Assembly: GCF_030035675.1 (NCBI RefSeq) | Contig: NC_084489.1 | Location: forward strand, 39,722,398-39,786,397 | From: Rhineura floridana | Taxonomy: Eukaryota > Chordata > Lepidosauria > Squamata > Rhineuridae | Length of the DNA stretch: 64,000 nt | Direction of reading: 5' to 3' | In this document: one piece after another, positions 34,216-46,003 of the stretch | Numbering within the stretch: the stretch's first letter is position 1 | Layout of the letters: each line of letters opens with the position of its first letter | Made by a program: the position numbers and the translations under genes | The notes under the pieces: generated by a model | The model's database searches: none | Seen by the model: only the letters and a program-made list of their open reading frames with translations | Told to the model about the DNA's origin: nothing

Positions 34216-35490
34216 ACCTATCCATGCAATACAAATATTTGCCACTGAAATCAGGGTCTTTACAGCTGTGGTCCCAAAACCTTTTTGAAAATGAGGGATT
34301 GTTCCTTTCTGCTTGATTTTTCAGATAAACCATCCCTTTTTTATCTTGGGATTTCCTGTTAGATGCTTTTGACTAGCTGATACATATTCCATTTTTTATT
34401 TGATTTTATTACCGAATTTTTCATTTTCTCCTCTTTCTTATAAGTTGCTTTGAACATGACAGAAAATTAGCATATAATTTTTAAAAAATAAACATCTATG
34501 TTGGGCATTCAGAGCTCTATAAATATGTTAATCATGCAATATGGATTATAGACATATGAATGTAATGTAAGGGTAAAACACGAGACGATTGAAAGCACAG
34601 AACATTTGTCCAATTTAAAAACATAGGGGTTAAGAAGCTTTAATCATAACAAACTAATGACACAAAGCAGCAGGTCAAGTTGAATTAAAGACTTGTTCTC
34701 TCTAGCCACCCATCTTCACAATGCTGAAGAAGAATGCTGAAGTAGGTAGTATGATCTCTGCCTCGGTGACAATGCAGGCTCGCAAGTCCTTATTGTAAAA
34801 TAATGGAATTAGAATTTGTTTCCCTTTTATAAACATTCCCACTTCTGCATGCATTTTATTCTAGACTTGCCCTAAGACGTATAAAGGTGGATAGATTTGC
34901 AGTTCTATTTTTGTTTTGCAGGGGACCATCAGAGGGCAAGTTCTATTCCAAGCAAAGCTTATGAGGTTAAGAATTATTGCCTTCTTTGAAGAATTCTTGG
35001 TCTTTGCTGGTCCTGATACTGGCAGCAAGATCTTTATGGTCTGCCATCCACTGAAACAGAGATGACTTATAAGATAGTTACATGATTTTGCCCCTGTTCC
35101 CCAATCATTGTTAAAAGTACTTTTCAAAACATGGTAGTCCTCTGCCTTCTGCCCACCCTTGGCCCAGATCAAGATGTGCTGGTAGATTTCAGTATGATTT
35201 GCAGTGGATCAGCAAGGGGGTTCTTGCCAACAAAACAGCTTTCCCTCCTTCCAAACCAGATTGTTAGAATTTCTGGTCTATAGTAACTCGGATGTAGATT
35301 TGTATTTATATATGCAAGTATCACTCATGGGGTGCAGTAGGCAATCGACTCAATCCTCTGAGGCAACATACTGCATCTGGCTCCACCCTCCCTACCCCCA
35401 ATTACCATTTTGCATCTGGCTCCTCTTGGCAGGGGTTTAGCAAAATAAAACAAATAGCTCTCACAAGCCTGATGTCTGTCCATGCCTGCT

Positions 35491-35606
35491 CAGAGCTTGG
35501 AAAAGTTACTTTTTTGAACTACAGCTCCCATCAGCCTAATCCAGTGGCCATGTTGCCTAGGGCTGATGGGAGTTGTAGTTCAAAAAAGTAACTTTTCCAA
35601 GCTCTG
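35491..35606. mobile_element. Perfect-ended hairpin MITE (CAGAGCTTGG type)
   Basis: CAGAGCTTGGAAAAGTTACT at the left is matched by AGTAACTTTTCCAAGCTCTG at the right, so about 45 bases on each side pair. No clear target duplication is seen for this copy. Confidence 0.85.
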
Positions 35607-36146
35607 CTCTATGCACACCATGAATGGCAAAACGTATTTGCATAGCAAAATTCCAGAAGTGCAGAAATGACTCCAAGGGCTAGCGAGGGATAATGGGTGC
35701 TCCCCCCTAAAAATATCCCCTGCTGCATCGTTCACTTTCCCAGCTTTCGCTCTCATTGCATTTGTATTGCAAGTGCATAGGAAAATCATTGCTTCTAGGA
35801 TTATGGGCTTTGCTGCCTCTTTGCTCCACCAAATGCTTGCAGAAGTTGTCTCTGATCATTTCACCTCTTAGGGCCTGGCAGCACTAGGACTGGGATCATT
35901 CTGCGTACAGACAAAAGCAACCCAGTCTGAAAATACACAAGGCCAGATAAATGAACCTGTTTTGATTTCACTTTCACTGCACTTTTACAAGCAAGAAAGC
36001 ATGACCAGAGCTAGTGGCTCCAATTTTATATTAATCTAGATTTAAGCAGAATTCTTGCCACACAATTCAAGCTGGAAAAAAGAATTGTGCTCTTACTTGA
36101 GCTCTGTGAATTTCATATTACAACTGTTTCTCCGTGAATTTTACAG

Positions 36147-36235
36147 GTGGCGCCTCCAGGAATGAAGGTGCTGATGAACCTTTTGATATTAACACGAACG
36201 CTGTAGAACGGCCAGGACAACACGGATCCTTTCAT
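36147..36235 (+). CDS. SPMIP4: SPMIP4 coding exon 5
   Basis: It runs from TTTTACAG to GTAGGTAATT and encodes GASRNEGADEPFDINT, then NAVERPGQHGSFH, ending in phase 0. The following intron (about 8.4 kb) holds the Gmr1-like element. If any coding exon is missing from this model, this is the likeliest place. Confidence 0.78.
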
Positions 36236-36370
36236 GTAGGTAATTGCTACTATGGTTGGAAAATTTAACATTGGCAAAGGGACAAAGCACATGGTTTGCT
36301 TGTAAAAAGTCCCAGGTTCAAATTCCTGGTTATCTCCAATTTAAAAATAAAACTCAGAGAGGTTAAATAG

Positions 36371-36515
36371 ACCAGCCTTCCCCAACCAGGTATCCTCCAG
36401 ATGTTTCAAATGACAGCTCCCATCGTCCCTGGCCATTGGCCACACTGGCTGGGAGTTGTCGGGAATTGTAGTCTAAAACATTTGGAGGATACCAGGTTGG
36501 GAAAAGCTGGAGTAG
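36371..36515. mobile_element. Palindromic hAT-type MITE
   Basis: The arms CCCCAACCAGGTATCCTCCA and GGAGGATACCAGGTTGGG face each other. Confidence 0.75.
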
Positions 36516-36574
36516 ACAGTAATGGGATAGATGGACCATTGGCCCGAGTGGACTAAGACAGGTTCATGATAGGG

Positions 36575-36760
36575 AAGGGGTGTAGCTCAGTGGCAGAACA
36601 TCTGCTTTACAGGCAGGAAGTCCCCAGTTCAATCCCTGGCATCTCCAGGTAAGGCTGGGAAAGACCCCTGCTGGAAAGCTTGGAGAGCCAGTCAGTGTGC
36701 AGGCCATCTTCAGCTCGATGGCTCAATGGTTTGACTCCTAATATTCATCAGAGATGACTT
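36575..36760 (+). mobile_element. tRNA-derived SINE, forward
   Basis: The head GTAGCTCAGTGGCAGAACAT, then AGTTCAATCCCTGG (B box), is a recognisable tRNA body but without a foldable acceptor stem. The tail GCCAGTCAGTGTGCAGGCCA matches the reverse copy at 4725-4915. Confidence 0.8.
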
Positions 36761-36941
36761 ACAAAAAAGCAAACTGTGTATAAACTACTTTTTTGTAATG
36801 CCCACCTCAGCTTCTAGCTGCTATGTGTTCTTGCAACAACTGGTGTGCCTTCAGTTGTAGCTACTGAGTTAGCAAAACGTCTCATGCCCCTTGACCAAGA
36901 GTGGGGAACCTCAGGCCCAGGGGCCACATGTGACTCCCAGG

Positions 36942-37057
36942 CAGAGCTTGGAAAATTTACTTTTTTGAACTACAACTCCCATCAGCCACAGCCAGCATGG
37001 CCACTGGATTGGGCTGATGGGCGTTGTAGTTCAAAAAAGTAACTTTTCCAAGCTCTG
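36942..37057. mobile_element. Hairpin MITE with exact 8-bp duplication
   Basis: CAGAGCTTGGAAAA...TTTTCCAAGCTCTG, flanked on both sides by CTCCCAGG (36934-36941, 37058-37065). The duplication identifies this family as hAT-type. Confidence 0.9.
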
Positions 37058-37576
37058 CTCCCAGGCCTCTCTATCTGGCCCTCATGGCCATCCTCAGGCC
37101 ATGCCCCCTCCTCAGTTGCACCCTCCTTGAGTGTGGTTGGAATATGTCTTCAAACTCTGATAATGCTTCTTACTTACTGGGATGGAGGAAAAAGAGAGGG
37201 GTGAGAGTGTATGTTGAAAACACCCTACCATACAAAAGTAAAATTTATACTAATTGTTCTAACCACTTTTACCTCTGCCCCCAGCCCTGTAGCCAACCTT
37301 TCTTGTTAGGTGGGGCAGCCACATTTCAAGGTGGGGCATTTTAGGGGAGGAGGTGCATAGCACCAGCCAGTCCCCCCCCTCTAGTGAAGGCCAATGACCT
37401 TCCCCTCACTCCTCCTCCATGCAGATAGTGTGTTAACTTACATAATGGGCTATATAAAGGTCATGATGACAGAAAATTTAGTATGAACACCAGGAATTAA
37501 ATAACTGGCATATTTTTGTTTCATATGAAAAAAGGATGTTAAGGATACAGTGAACAAAGGGATACCCAAAAGGTAT

Positions 37577-37627
37577 CCTAGATGGGCCACTGGCCTGATC
37601 CAGCAGGCTCTTCTTATGTTCTTATCC
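37577..37627 (+). mobile_element. Terminal CR1 tail fragment
   Basis: GATGGGCCACTGGCCTGATC followed by CTCTTCTTATGTTCTTAT is the last 50 bases of CR1. Confidence 0.75.
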
Positions 37628-38655
37628 TCCTTGAGGATCCCTCATTCTAGTACTGTTCCTGATCTTTAGATTTTCCTTCCTGTTGGATAATCAAGGGGAA
37701 ATCTTTTAACTGGTTGCTATATAAATGACTAACTAAGCAATTGAAAACTAATTATGGAAAGCAATAGGAATGTTTTAAGTGGCTGCTAGGTTAATTTTTC
37801 TCCCCAGAAACCCTGAAAAAGCCTAAAGCTGATCTGAAAATCAGAAATTAGGCCTGAGTTACAGCCTAGGTGGCCAGCCAGCCAGCTAACTGTACTGTGC
37901 ACAGCCATCCTCTAGAGCTGTTTGCATCCTTTGCCATCAAGTACTCAAGACAAAAGAAGAAAAAATATCCACTATGATTTTGAGTACAGTGAGTGCTTTA
38001 AAAGAGTAAAGGGTAACTTAAGGTAGATATTTTCACTTTAACTTATCTCTTTATTTCACTCTGTAGGAATAAGCATCCAGTCCTGCTCTACTCCCCATAA
38101 TAACTGCAAAATAAACAAACTCTTATTTCTTTCTGCGGGCAAACAAACATGCTTTATTATTGCTAGCCAGGTAGAGAACACAACTGAAACTGAAACTGAA
38201 AAGCAGAGCAAAGGAAGGTCCAAGAGGTGGAGTCTAACTCTAGCCCATAATACAAAGTTCTCATATTTAATTCTTCAAAGGTCATGTTATTATACAGGCT
38301 TTTTTTGCAGGATCACCTAAGTAATTATAGGGTGATTGTGATCATGAAAAATCCACCCTCAGTCAGGGAAAGTCTTGAGTGAGCAAACTTTGGAGGGCTC
38401 TTCCAGATGAGGCTTTTGTTGAGCACTCGCTCTGCCATCTTCACTGAATTTTTCAGAGGGTCCTACTCTTAAATTGCTCCTGTTCTTAAACTAGCTGTCA
38501 TTCTTTCAATGGAGGCTGTCATTGTCTGTCATTTCACAAATTAAAAAGACAATTTCCCCCAACAAAATTGAGGGGGTCATTGCACCCATTTACCCCAACC
38601 TGGCTACAGGGCTGCTGGCATGTGATCTATGGAAGGTTGCCCAGAAAGGAATGTG

Positions 38656-38660
38656 GCCCT
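38656..38660. repeat. Target duplication of the Gmr1-like element, left copy
   Basis: GCCCT here and at 44430-44434 flanks the TG...CA ends of the paired LTRs. Confidence 0.85.
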
Positions 38661-39354
38661 TGTGATGTTCCTATATTAATGTATATATGGTAAGTGCTGG
38701 TTGTTTAGAGTATACACGGTAAGTAGTGAAAGAGGAGGGGGAGTGAATGGGCAATAGAATGCTTGAAGATTGGCTGAATGTTTAAAATGGCTGACAGTAT
38801 AAATGAAAGGATGACAGGTAAATCTGGGTGAATGTGAGGTGGTGAATTGTGGAATCTGGGGGGAGAAGAGAAAGAGTGGATTGCTTGGTGGGGTTTAGAG
38901 AGTTGTTTACCAGGAGGGAGGTGGAGTTCGGATTAGTATTGAGTAAAACCATATGCTTATGTGCCTTAAGAAGAAATCTTGTTAATCTTGTTAGCTTTGT
39001 TATCTGTAATAAATACTTAATTTGGTTTACCAAAGGCCTGATCCTTGGCTGGGGTTTCACAGACCAGAAGGGAGGGTAAGGTCATGACCAAGGCTGAAGG
39101 GGAACTGTAACAAATGGTGGCAGCGGTGAAGAGAATAACAATACCAGTATTCAGAGTCTCTGGGAATACTAGTATTGGGACGTTACTGGTGGTTGCCTAG
39201 CAGGGGGATCTGTTGAGATCTGTGCTAGAGAGGGGAGAGAAATCATAAGAGAGAGCGGTCCGGACTGGTGGAGTCCCTGGTGGTGCCTAGAGACAGGCAG
39301 TAACCACGAGCAGGTAGGAACCTGACAGGGAGAGCCAGGGAAGGACGCCTCACA
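38661..39354 (+). repeat. Gmr1-like 5' LTR
   Basis: 694 bases from TGTGATGTTCC to GCCTCACA, containing an AATAAA polyadenylation signal about 350 bases in. It is followed by a TGGTGTCAGTAGCGGTGGGA-type primer-binding region. Confidence 0.88.
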
Positions 39355-42300
39355 GGTGGTGTCAGTAGCGGTGGGATACGAACAACAGAGAATCCAGATA
39401 CGAACCAAAGAGAGTCCTAAAGACACGTGGTGACAAAGGAGACTACGTCACAGGTGTTGGCTGTAGCAGTGAGATACGAATACTAGACAATCCCTAATAG
39501 TTGTGTGGCAAACAGAAATAACAAAACAAGATTTCTTGTGAGAGTGACTGGCAAAGAGTGTGTGGCAAAGAATGAGTGAACTCAAACACCATGGCTGAAT
39601 ACATAAAAATGAAAAGAGAGGAGCTGGTGGAGAAGTGCATAACATTCAATTTACCTCATGAGGGTAAAGGGGTAGATGAATTGAGGGTAGCACTTATAGG
39701 ATTTGCAACTGCCCAGCAAAAACAACCTGTCAGAGAAGAGACCCCAGAAGGATATTTAAGCAATCCCGCTTATATAGAGTACTTGAGAGAGAAGTTGAGG
39801 ATCGAAGGTGCAGAGAAGGAAAAACAGAGTTGGAAGCTGAGAGATTGAGGATGGAGGCTGAGGAAAAAGACAAGCAGAGAGAGTTGGAAGCTGAGAGATT
39901 GAGGATGGAGGCTGAGGAAAAAGATAAACAGCGGGAGTTGGAAGCTGAGAGATTGAGGATGGAAGGTGCAGAGAAGGAAAAACAGAGGGAGTTGGAAATT
40001 GAGAGAATGAGATTGGGGTTTGAGGAGAGGGAGAAGCAACGAGCATTGGATGCTGAATTACAAGTAGAAAAGTTAAAATTTGATAGAGAGAAATTTCACT
40101 CTGAGGAGGCAAGGAAAGAGAGAGATGGAGCAAAAATAAAAATTACTCCAAAGGACTTTGCTGTCTATGAGCCTGGTCAAGATCCTCAAATTTACCTCAG
40201 CACCTTTGAAAAAGCAGCTCAGTTGTGGGGGCTACCTGAAGATAAATACATGCAGTATTTATCAAACCTGATTAAAGGGGAATTGGCTGAGGTATACCAA
40301 TATTTCCCCTCAGACAGGCCCGTCACCTATGCTGAATTCAAAGAAGCAGTGTTTAAAAGATTCAGACTGGGGCCTGATTATTTTAGAAAGCTTTTCAGAA
40401 ACTGCCAGATACAGACAGGGAGGTCTTTTGTGGAACTGGGAGCAAAGTTGATGGATATATTTGGAATGTGGATGAGTAGTGCCAAAGCTCAGTCAGTGGA
40501 AGAGGTGAAAAGCCTCATGATACTGGATCAATTATACCATCAGTTACCACCAGAAATAAGGCTCCTGGTCAAAGACCGTTCCCCTACATCTGTGCAGGAG
40601 GCCGCAGAGATGGCGGAGCACTTCGCCTCCAATAGAACTGGCTGGGTGGGGAAAACATCAAGAGAGTTTAAACCCAGACCATATAGTGCTGGCAGAAGGG
40701 ATGTGGTACCACAGCGAGTGAGTCCTCCATTAAAATCTGAAGGGCACAGGACACCCCAGAGTGGATCTGTGTACCCTAAAAGTGAGGAGAAATTATGCTA
40801 CAAATGTGGTAGACCAGGGCACCTACGTTTTCAATGTGAGGTTGCCAACCCCATTAGTAATCCTGCTCAGACAAGGGCAGTGAAAACAGAGCCCAAGGCT
40901 TTAGAAACAGCGAAAAAGGTTCAGTTCTGCCAGATAAACTGGACAGAAGTAACAGACCTTGATTCAAGTCTGAGAGAGGAAGTGAGTGTACAAGGGGCAA
41001 ATTATTGGGCATTGCTTGATACTGGTGCCGCTCAGACATTACTGAGGCCAGATTTAATAAAATCTGAGGTAATATTACCTCAGGAAACTGTGACTATCCA
41101 AGGAGTGAGGGGTCAACCAGAAAGTTTGCCTGTGGCCCTGGTGGAAATGACTTGGAGAGGCCGAGAGGGCCGATATAAAGTAGGCATTAATGCCCAGCAA
41201 CAAGAACCAGTAATACTGGGAAGGGATGTAATGGGCGCCCAAGGAAAGATCTATGTAGTGACCAGACAGCAAATTGGCAGAGAAAAAGAAGCCATATTAA
41301 GGGGGGCTGAAACAAACAGGGTGGAATCTGTTAACCAGCCTCAGGTCACCATAGCAACCACTAGCAGGCCTGCTGAAGAAGACAAACTGTATCAAGTGGT
41401 CTCTGGGGAAGAGGCAGAGGCTTTATTAAAAATCTTTATGAGGCTGGGTTTCCCTCATGAAGTGCTGACAGATCAAGGCAGTGTATTCATGGGAGAAGTG
41501 ATGCAATGTATGTGGAAATGTTGTGGTCTAAAACATCTAAAGACCACTACTTACCATCCCACCACTAATGGGCTAACTGAGAGATTCAATGGAGTTTTGA
41601 AGGGCATGATAAGAAGCTATGTTCAAGATCACCCACAAGACTGGGATGAACGTTTGGGATGCTTCTTATTTGCATACAGAGAAGTCCCTCAGGAGTCAAC
41701 AGGCTCCTCACTCTTTGAACTAATGTTTACTAGAAAAGTGAGGGGACCTTTGGAACTGCTAAAAAATTCATGGGAAGGAACTCTGGGAGAGTACAAAACT
41801 TCTGTAGTAGATTTTGTACTGGAATTCCGCAATAAATTAACATCAATGATGGAAGTAGTGAAAGAGAATTTGAGTCATGCACAGGAGAAGCAAAGTTACT
41901 GGTATGACAGAACAGCCAGAGAACGTGTGTATGATGTGGGAGATATGGTTATGTCGTTCATACCCAGGAAACATGACAAATTACAGGCTAACTGGGAAGG
42001 ACCATATACCATCAGAGAAAGGCTTGACACAGTGACATATGTAATCACCACAGACCAATTAAACAAAAGCAAAGTGGTTCATGTAAATATGTTGAAGCCT
42101 TACCATACCAGGGATGCACAGGTGTTGCAAGTTACCTTATTCCCTGAGGGAAGTGGGCCTGAACTTCCAGATTTGGTACAGGAAAGCAAAGACAAAGGAG
42201 GGGTAGATCAAGTGGAATGGTCAGAGGAGGTAGAGGAGGAAGTAAAAGAAGAGATTCTGAGAGTTTTGAAAACCTATAGGAATCTCTTTAGCAACAAACC

Positions 42301-43735
42301 TGGCCGAACCAGTATAGTTATACATTCCATTGATACTGGAGATCATGCCCCAATCAGATCTGTTCCGTACCGTGCGAATGGGAAAGTTTTGAATGAGATC
42401 AAAAAGGAGGTGGAAGATATGCTGGAATTAGGAGTGATCAGGGAATCCATCAGTCCCTGGGCCTCAAGTATTGTCCTGGTTCCAAAAAAAGATGGAACGA
42501 CAAGGTTTTGCATTGATTATCGGCTAATCAATAAAATTACTGTCCCAGATGCGTATCCTATGCCTAGGGTAGACGCAATGTTAGAGTTATTGGGGGCAGC
42601 AACCATTATCTCTACACTAGATCTCTGTAAAGGATTTTGGCAAATGGAACTAGACGAGCAATCCAGAGCCAAAACTGCCTTCAGTACACCAGATGGGTTA
42701 TATGAGTTTGTGACCTTACCCATGGGACTAAGGAACTCACCAAGTTCATTTCAGAGGCTAATCAATACTGTGTTGTGAGGCATGTCAGATTTTGCAGTGG
42801 CCTATATCGATGACGTGGCTATTTTTAGCAAGTCGGTGCCTGAGCATGTCCAACACCTGACAACAGTATTGGAGGCCTTAAGAAAAGCAGGCCTCACAAT
42901 AAAAGCTAAGAAATGCCAGTTTGGACTAAAGGAAGTAATCTATTTAGGACATAAGGTGGGGAGTGGGAAAATCACCCCCTTATGGAGCAAGGTGGAGGCA
43001 ATACAAGCGTGGCCGAACCCCTTAACCAAAAACAAGTAAGGGCATTTCTGGGTGTGGCTGGATTTTATAGGAAGTTTGTGAGAAATTTTGGGGAAATAGC
43101 AACCCCCTTGCATGAATTAACAAAGAAGAAGTGTTCTGAGCGTGTGGTATGGACGGATGAATGTCAGAAGGCTTTTGATCTACTGAAGCAAGCCTTGTGC
43201 CAAGGACCCATATTAATAGCACCAGACTATGAGCAACCATTCATCGTGGCTACAGATGCATCGGACCTCGCGCTGGGAGTTGTCTTGCTACAGGAGAGAG
43301 AAGGCACCAGACATCCAGTGGCGTATCTGAGTCGCAAGCTGACGCCGAGGGAGAAAAACTATTCGTCGGTCCAGAAGGAGTGTCTAGCGGTCGTGTGGGG
43401 ACTGAACAAGTTGCGCCCATATGTGTGGGGACGAAGATTCACAGTGACTACGGATCATCGGGCCTTGTTATGGTTGCAGACTATGAAAAACCATAACACT
43501 ATGCTGCAGAGGTGGTCCTGGGCCCTACAGGACTATCAAGTGGACTTCCAGTTCATAAAAGGCAAGGACAATGTACTGGCTGATGGACTTTCCAGGCAAG
43601 TGGCTGGGACTGCAGTGACGTGACCAGACAGAGGAACAAAGAAAGACATTTTCCCCATAGAGACTTTTATTTGTTAACGCGACATATAAATCCTGGAACA
43701 GGAATAATACTCTGCTGTTGTTTAAGGGGGGGAAA

Positions 43736-44429
43736 TATGATGTTCCTATATTAATGTATATATGGTAAGTGCTGGTTCTTTAGAGTATACATGGTAAGTA
43801 GTGAAAGAGGAGGGGGAGTGAATGGGCAATAGAATGCTTGATGATTGGCTGAATGTTTAAAATGGCTGACAGTATAAATGAAAGGATGACAGGTAAATCT
43901 GGGTGAATGTGAGGTGGTGAATTGTGGAATCTGGGGGGAGAAGAGAAAGAGTGGATTGCTTGGTGGGGTTTAGAGAGTTGTTTACCAGGAGGGAGGTGGA
44001 GTTCGGATTAGTATTGAGTAAAACCATATGCTTATGTGCCTTAAGAAGAAATCTTGTTAATCTTGTTAGCTTTGTTATCTGTAATAAATACTTAATTTGG
44101 TTTACCAAAGGCCTGATCCTTGGCTGGGGTTTCACAGACCAGAAGGGAGGGTAAGGTCATGACCAAGGCTGAAGGGGAACTGTAACAAATGGTGGCAGCG
44201 GTGAAGAGAATAACAATACCAGTATTCAGAGTCTCTGGGAATACTAGTATTGGGACGTTACTGGTGGTTGCCTAGCAGGGGGATCTGTTGAGATCTGTGC
44301 TAGAGCGGGGAGAGAAATCATAAGAGAGAGCGGTCCGGACTGGTGGAGTCCCTGGTGGTGCCTAGAGACAGGCAGTAACCACAAGCAGGTAGGAACCTGA
44401 CAGGGAGAGCCAGGGAAGGACGCCTCACA
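43736..44429 (+). repeat. Gmr1-like 3' LTR
   Basis: The 694-base partner of 38661-39354, preceded by a G-rich polypurine tract (AAGGGGGGGAAA) and followed by GCCCT. Confidence 0.9.
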
Positions 44430-44675
44430 GCCCTCAGGCTGAAAATAGCTCCCCATCCCTGCTCTAGATTATCATTTGGAAAGTGTATTAAACACCTGAA
44501 CATCAACATTTATTTTATCCTGATTGGGCACACCACTAAAACCACATTTAAATCCTGAACATTTTGAAATCCTGAACATTTTGAAAGCTGTGTCATTCCC
44601 AAGCCTATCATACAGCACCAGATGTGTGATTTGTGCAGCAGTATTTTTTATGCTTGTTTCACTTCTTCCTCTCAG

Positions 44676-44826
44676 TTTGGTGATGGAAATGATCAGGCAT
44701 ACGATCCAAACTCTCCCAAGTCTGGTTTCAAACCCCCACAGCTTGACATCTCACCCAGAGCTGCCAACATGCTGGAAAATGCCAAGAAGGCCCTTTGGCT
44801 GACAACTTACAAGCGCAACTACACAG
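44676..44826 (+). CDS. SPMIP4: SPMIP4 coding exon 6
   Basis: It runs from CTTCCTCTCAG to GTACATATTA. It encodes SGFKPPQLDISPRAANMLEN and KKALWLTTYKRNYTG, matching human SLNSWDP...ERSHWLTSYTHDFTG in spacing and key residues. Starts in phase 0. Confidence 0.93.
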
Positions 44827-44878
44827 GTACATATTAACATGTTAGACTAAGGTAGGGAAAAAAATACTTTCAGACAAG

Positions 44879-45381
44879 GGGCTCGTCCAAACTGAATCCA
44901 TGTTTTCCATATGCGCTTTGTCATCTGACAGTCCCCACTAGCCTGTTTGTTTGCTCTTTGCCGATATAAAAACAATGTTTTTTTTGCGCCCACACACGCA
45001 GCGGGGAGGACCCGTACTTCTTCTTGCTTTTTCCCAGCTCCGCTCCTGATTGGTTCACTTTTCCTGGGCTTCTTCCCCCGGACATTCGCGCACATGAGCA
45101 AAAGTGATTGGACTGGAATGACGGAAGGGGTATGGGGAAATGGCCAAGGACCGCCCATGAACCGCCTACATCGCTAAAGTCCGGGGTATTGCATCCTAGC
45201 GCTATGCTGAAGCAGGTGATTCCCGGTTTAAAAAAAGGAAATCGCATTTTTTGCGATACTGCAGATGCGGATTTAAACCCTATAACATCCGCGAAAACGG
45301 GCAACGTCGTATGAACCATGGAAAATTAATGAAGACATAAAGCGATCATATTGCTGATTAAACAGTCGTTTGGACAAGCCC
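44879..45381. mobile_element. CpG-rich non-autonomous DNA transposon
   Basis: The ends GGGCTCGTCCAAACTGA and CAGTCGTTTGGACAAGCCC are inverted repeats, with AAG on both flanks. The interior is unusually rich in CpG for an intron (GCGCCCACACACGCAGCGGG and following). No transposase is present. Confidence 0.65.
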
Positions 45382-45383
45382 AA

Positions 45384-45812
45384 GGATGGGATAGAAATTT
45401 CATTCAGTTCACATTTAAATAATCTATCAAATTTGCACTTTCTGAAACAATATGAGAACTAAAACATCCATCCTTCTAAATTTGCACTTATCTGAATTTT
45501 GTGACGCAGCTCTCCAACCAAATAACATTTACAAAAGTGCATATGTTTGGGAATAGTGTGCATAATAATGAATATGTTATTGAAAATAACATACAAAAAT
45601 AACATTATATCAGGGAAACTTGTTTGCAAAAATGTGTACAATAGTCAAAACTGCATACAAAAATGTGTTTATTAGGAGAAATTTGCACTAAAAAGCTGAA
45701 GAATTTTCATAAAGATTTTTAGAAAAATTGCAAATTGCTACAGAAATGTGAACTGAAGACTGAAAAAATGAAAGAAACAAAAATGAAAGGTCTTTCCACC
45801 CCTACTTTCAAA
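45384..45812 (-). repeat. AT-rich ~430-bp repeat, copy 5
   Basis: Shares TTTGCACTTTCTGAAACAAT and CATACAAAAATGTGTTTATT with the other copies. It lies three bases from the preceding DNA transposon. Confidence 0.75.
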
Positions 45813-45911
45813 TCATCTTGTTATTGCTACTTGTAGAAAGAAACTGCAAAAAGAGAAGAAATTTTAAAAATGTTTAGCTTCCTAAATTGATGTCACATTG
45901 TTTTACTTCAG

Positions 45912-46003
45912 GTAGAGGTTCTATGAACCCCCTGCTGCTGGATGACTATGATTACAAGGTGATTGGCAGAACAACTGGAGAACTGGGCAAAGATGTAGAA
46001 CTT
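45912..46003 (+). CDS. SPMIP4: SPMIP4 coding exon 7
   Basis: It runs from TTTTACTTCAG to GTAAGTATGG and encodes RGSMNPLLLDDYDYKVIG, then RTTGELGKDVEL. Compare human GPMDPLELDDYHEKMV. Ends in phase 0. Confidence 0.93.

Larger units (their letters stand above)
38661..44429 (+). mobile_element. Gmr1-like Ty3/Gypsy retrotransposon, broken but nearly whole
   Basis: Fossil element of 5769 bases in SPMIP4 intron 5, same strand as the gene. Two 694-base LTRs and a 5-bp duplication (GCCCT) bound it. The two LTRs differ at about six positions (<1%), so insertion was recent, of the order of a few million years at typical reptile rates. Parts in order: gag with a charged coiled-coil leader of tandem LRMEAEEKDKQRELEAER-like repeats (39.8-40.1 kb), zinc knuckle (CYKCGRPGHLRFQC, about 40.8 kb), protease (LLDTGAAQ, about 41.0 kb), integrase (HPTTNGLTERFN, about 41.4-41.8 kb), reverse transcriptase (42.3-43.0 kb, YIDD box), RNase H (about 43.0-43.6 kb) and a polypurine tract. 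Integrase before RT is the hallmark of Gmr1-type elements. It carries a small number of breaks. Confidence 0.9.

Noticed and set aside
36579-36650. Possible tRNA gene (GTAGCTCAGTGGC...GTTCAATCCC)
   Set aside because: A and B boxes are present, but the acceptor stem does not close and the sequence continues into a SINE tail found elsewhere in the window.
37940-37992. Candidate extra SPMIP4 exon with a GTGAGT donor and the local frame KRRKNIHYDFEYS
   Set aside because: The acceptor is weak and the phase does not fit between exons 5 and 6; the resemblance to the human sequence is too slight.
38663-39112. Shorter LTR limits ending at TGTAACA, with TGGTGGCAGCGG as primer site
   Set aside because: The two copies stay identical for about 240 more bases, to GCCTCACA, where a GCCCT target duplication and TG...CA ends appear. 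The longer limits explain both flanks.
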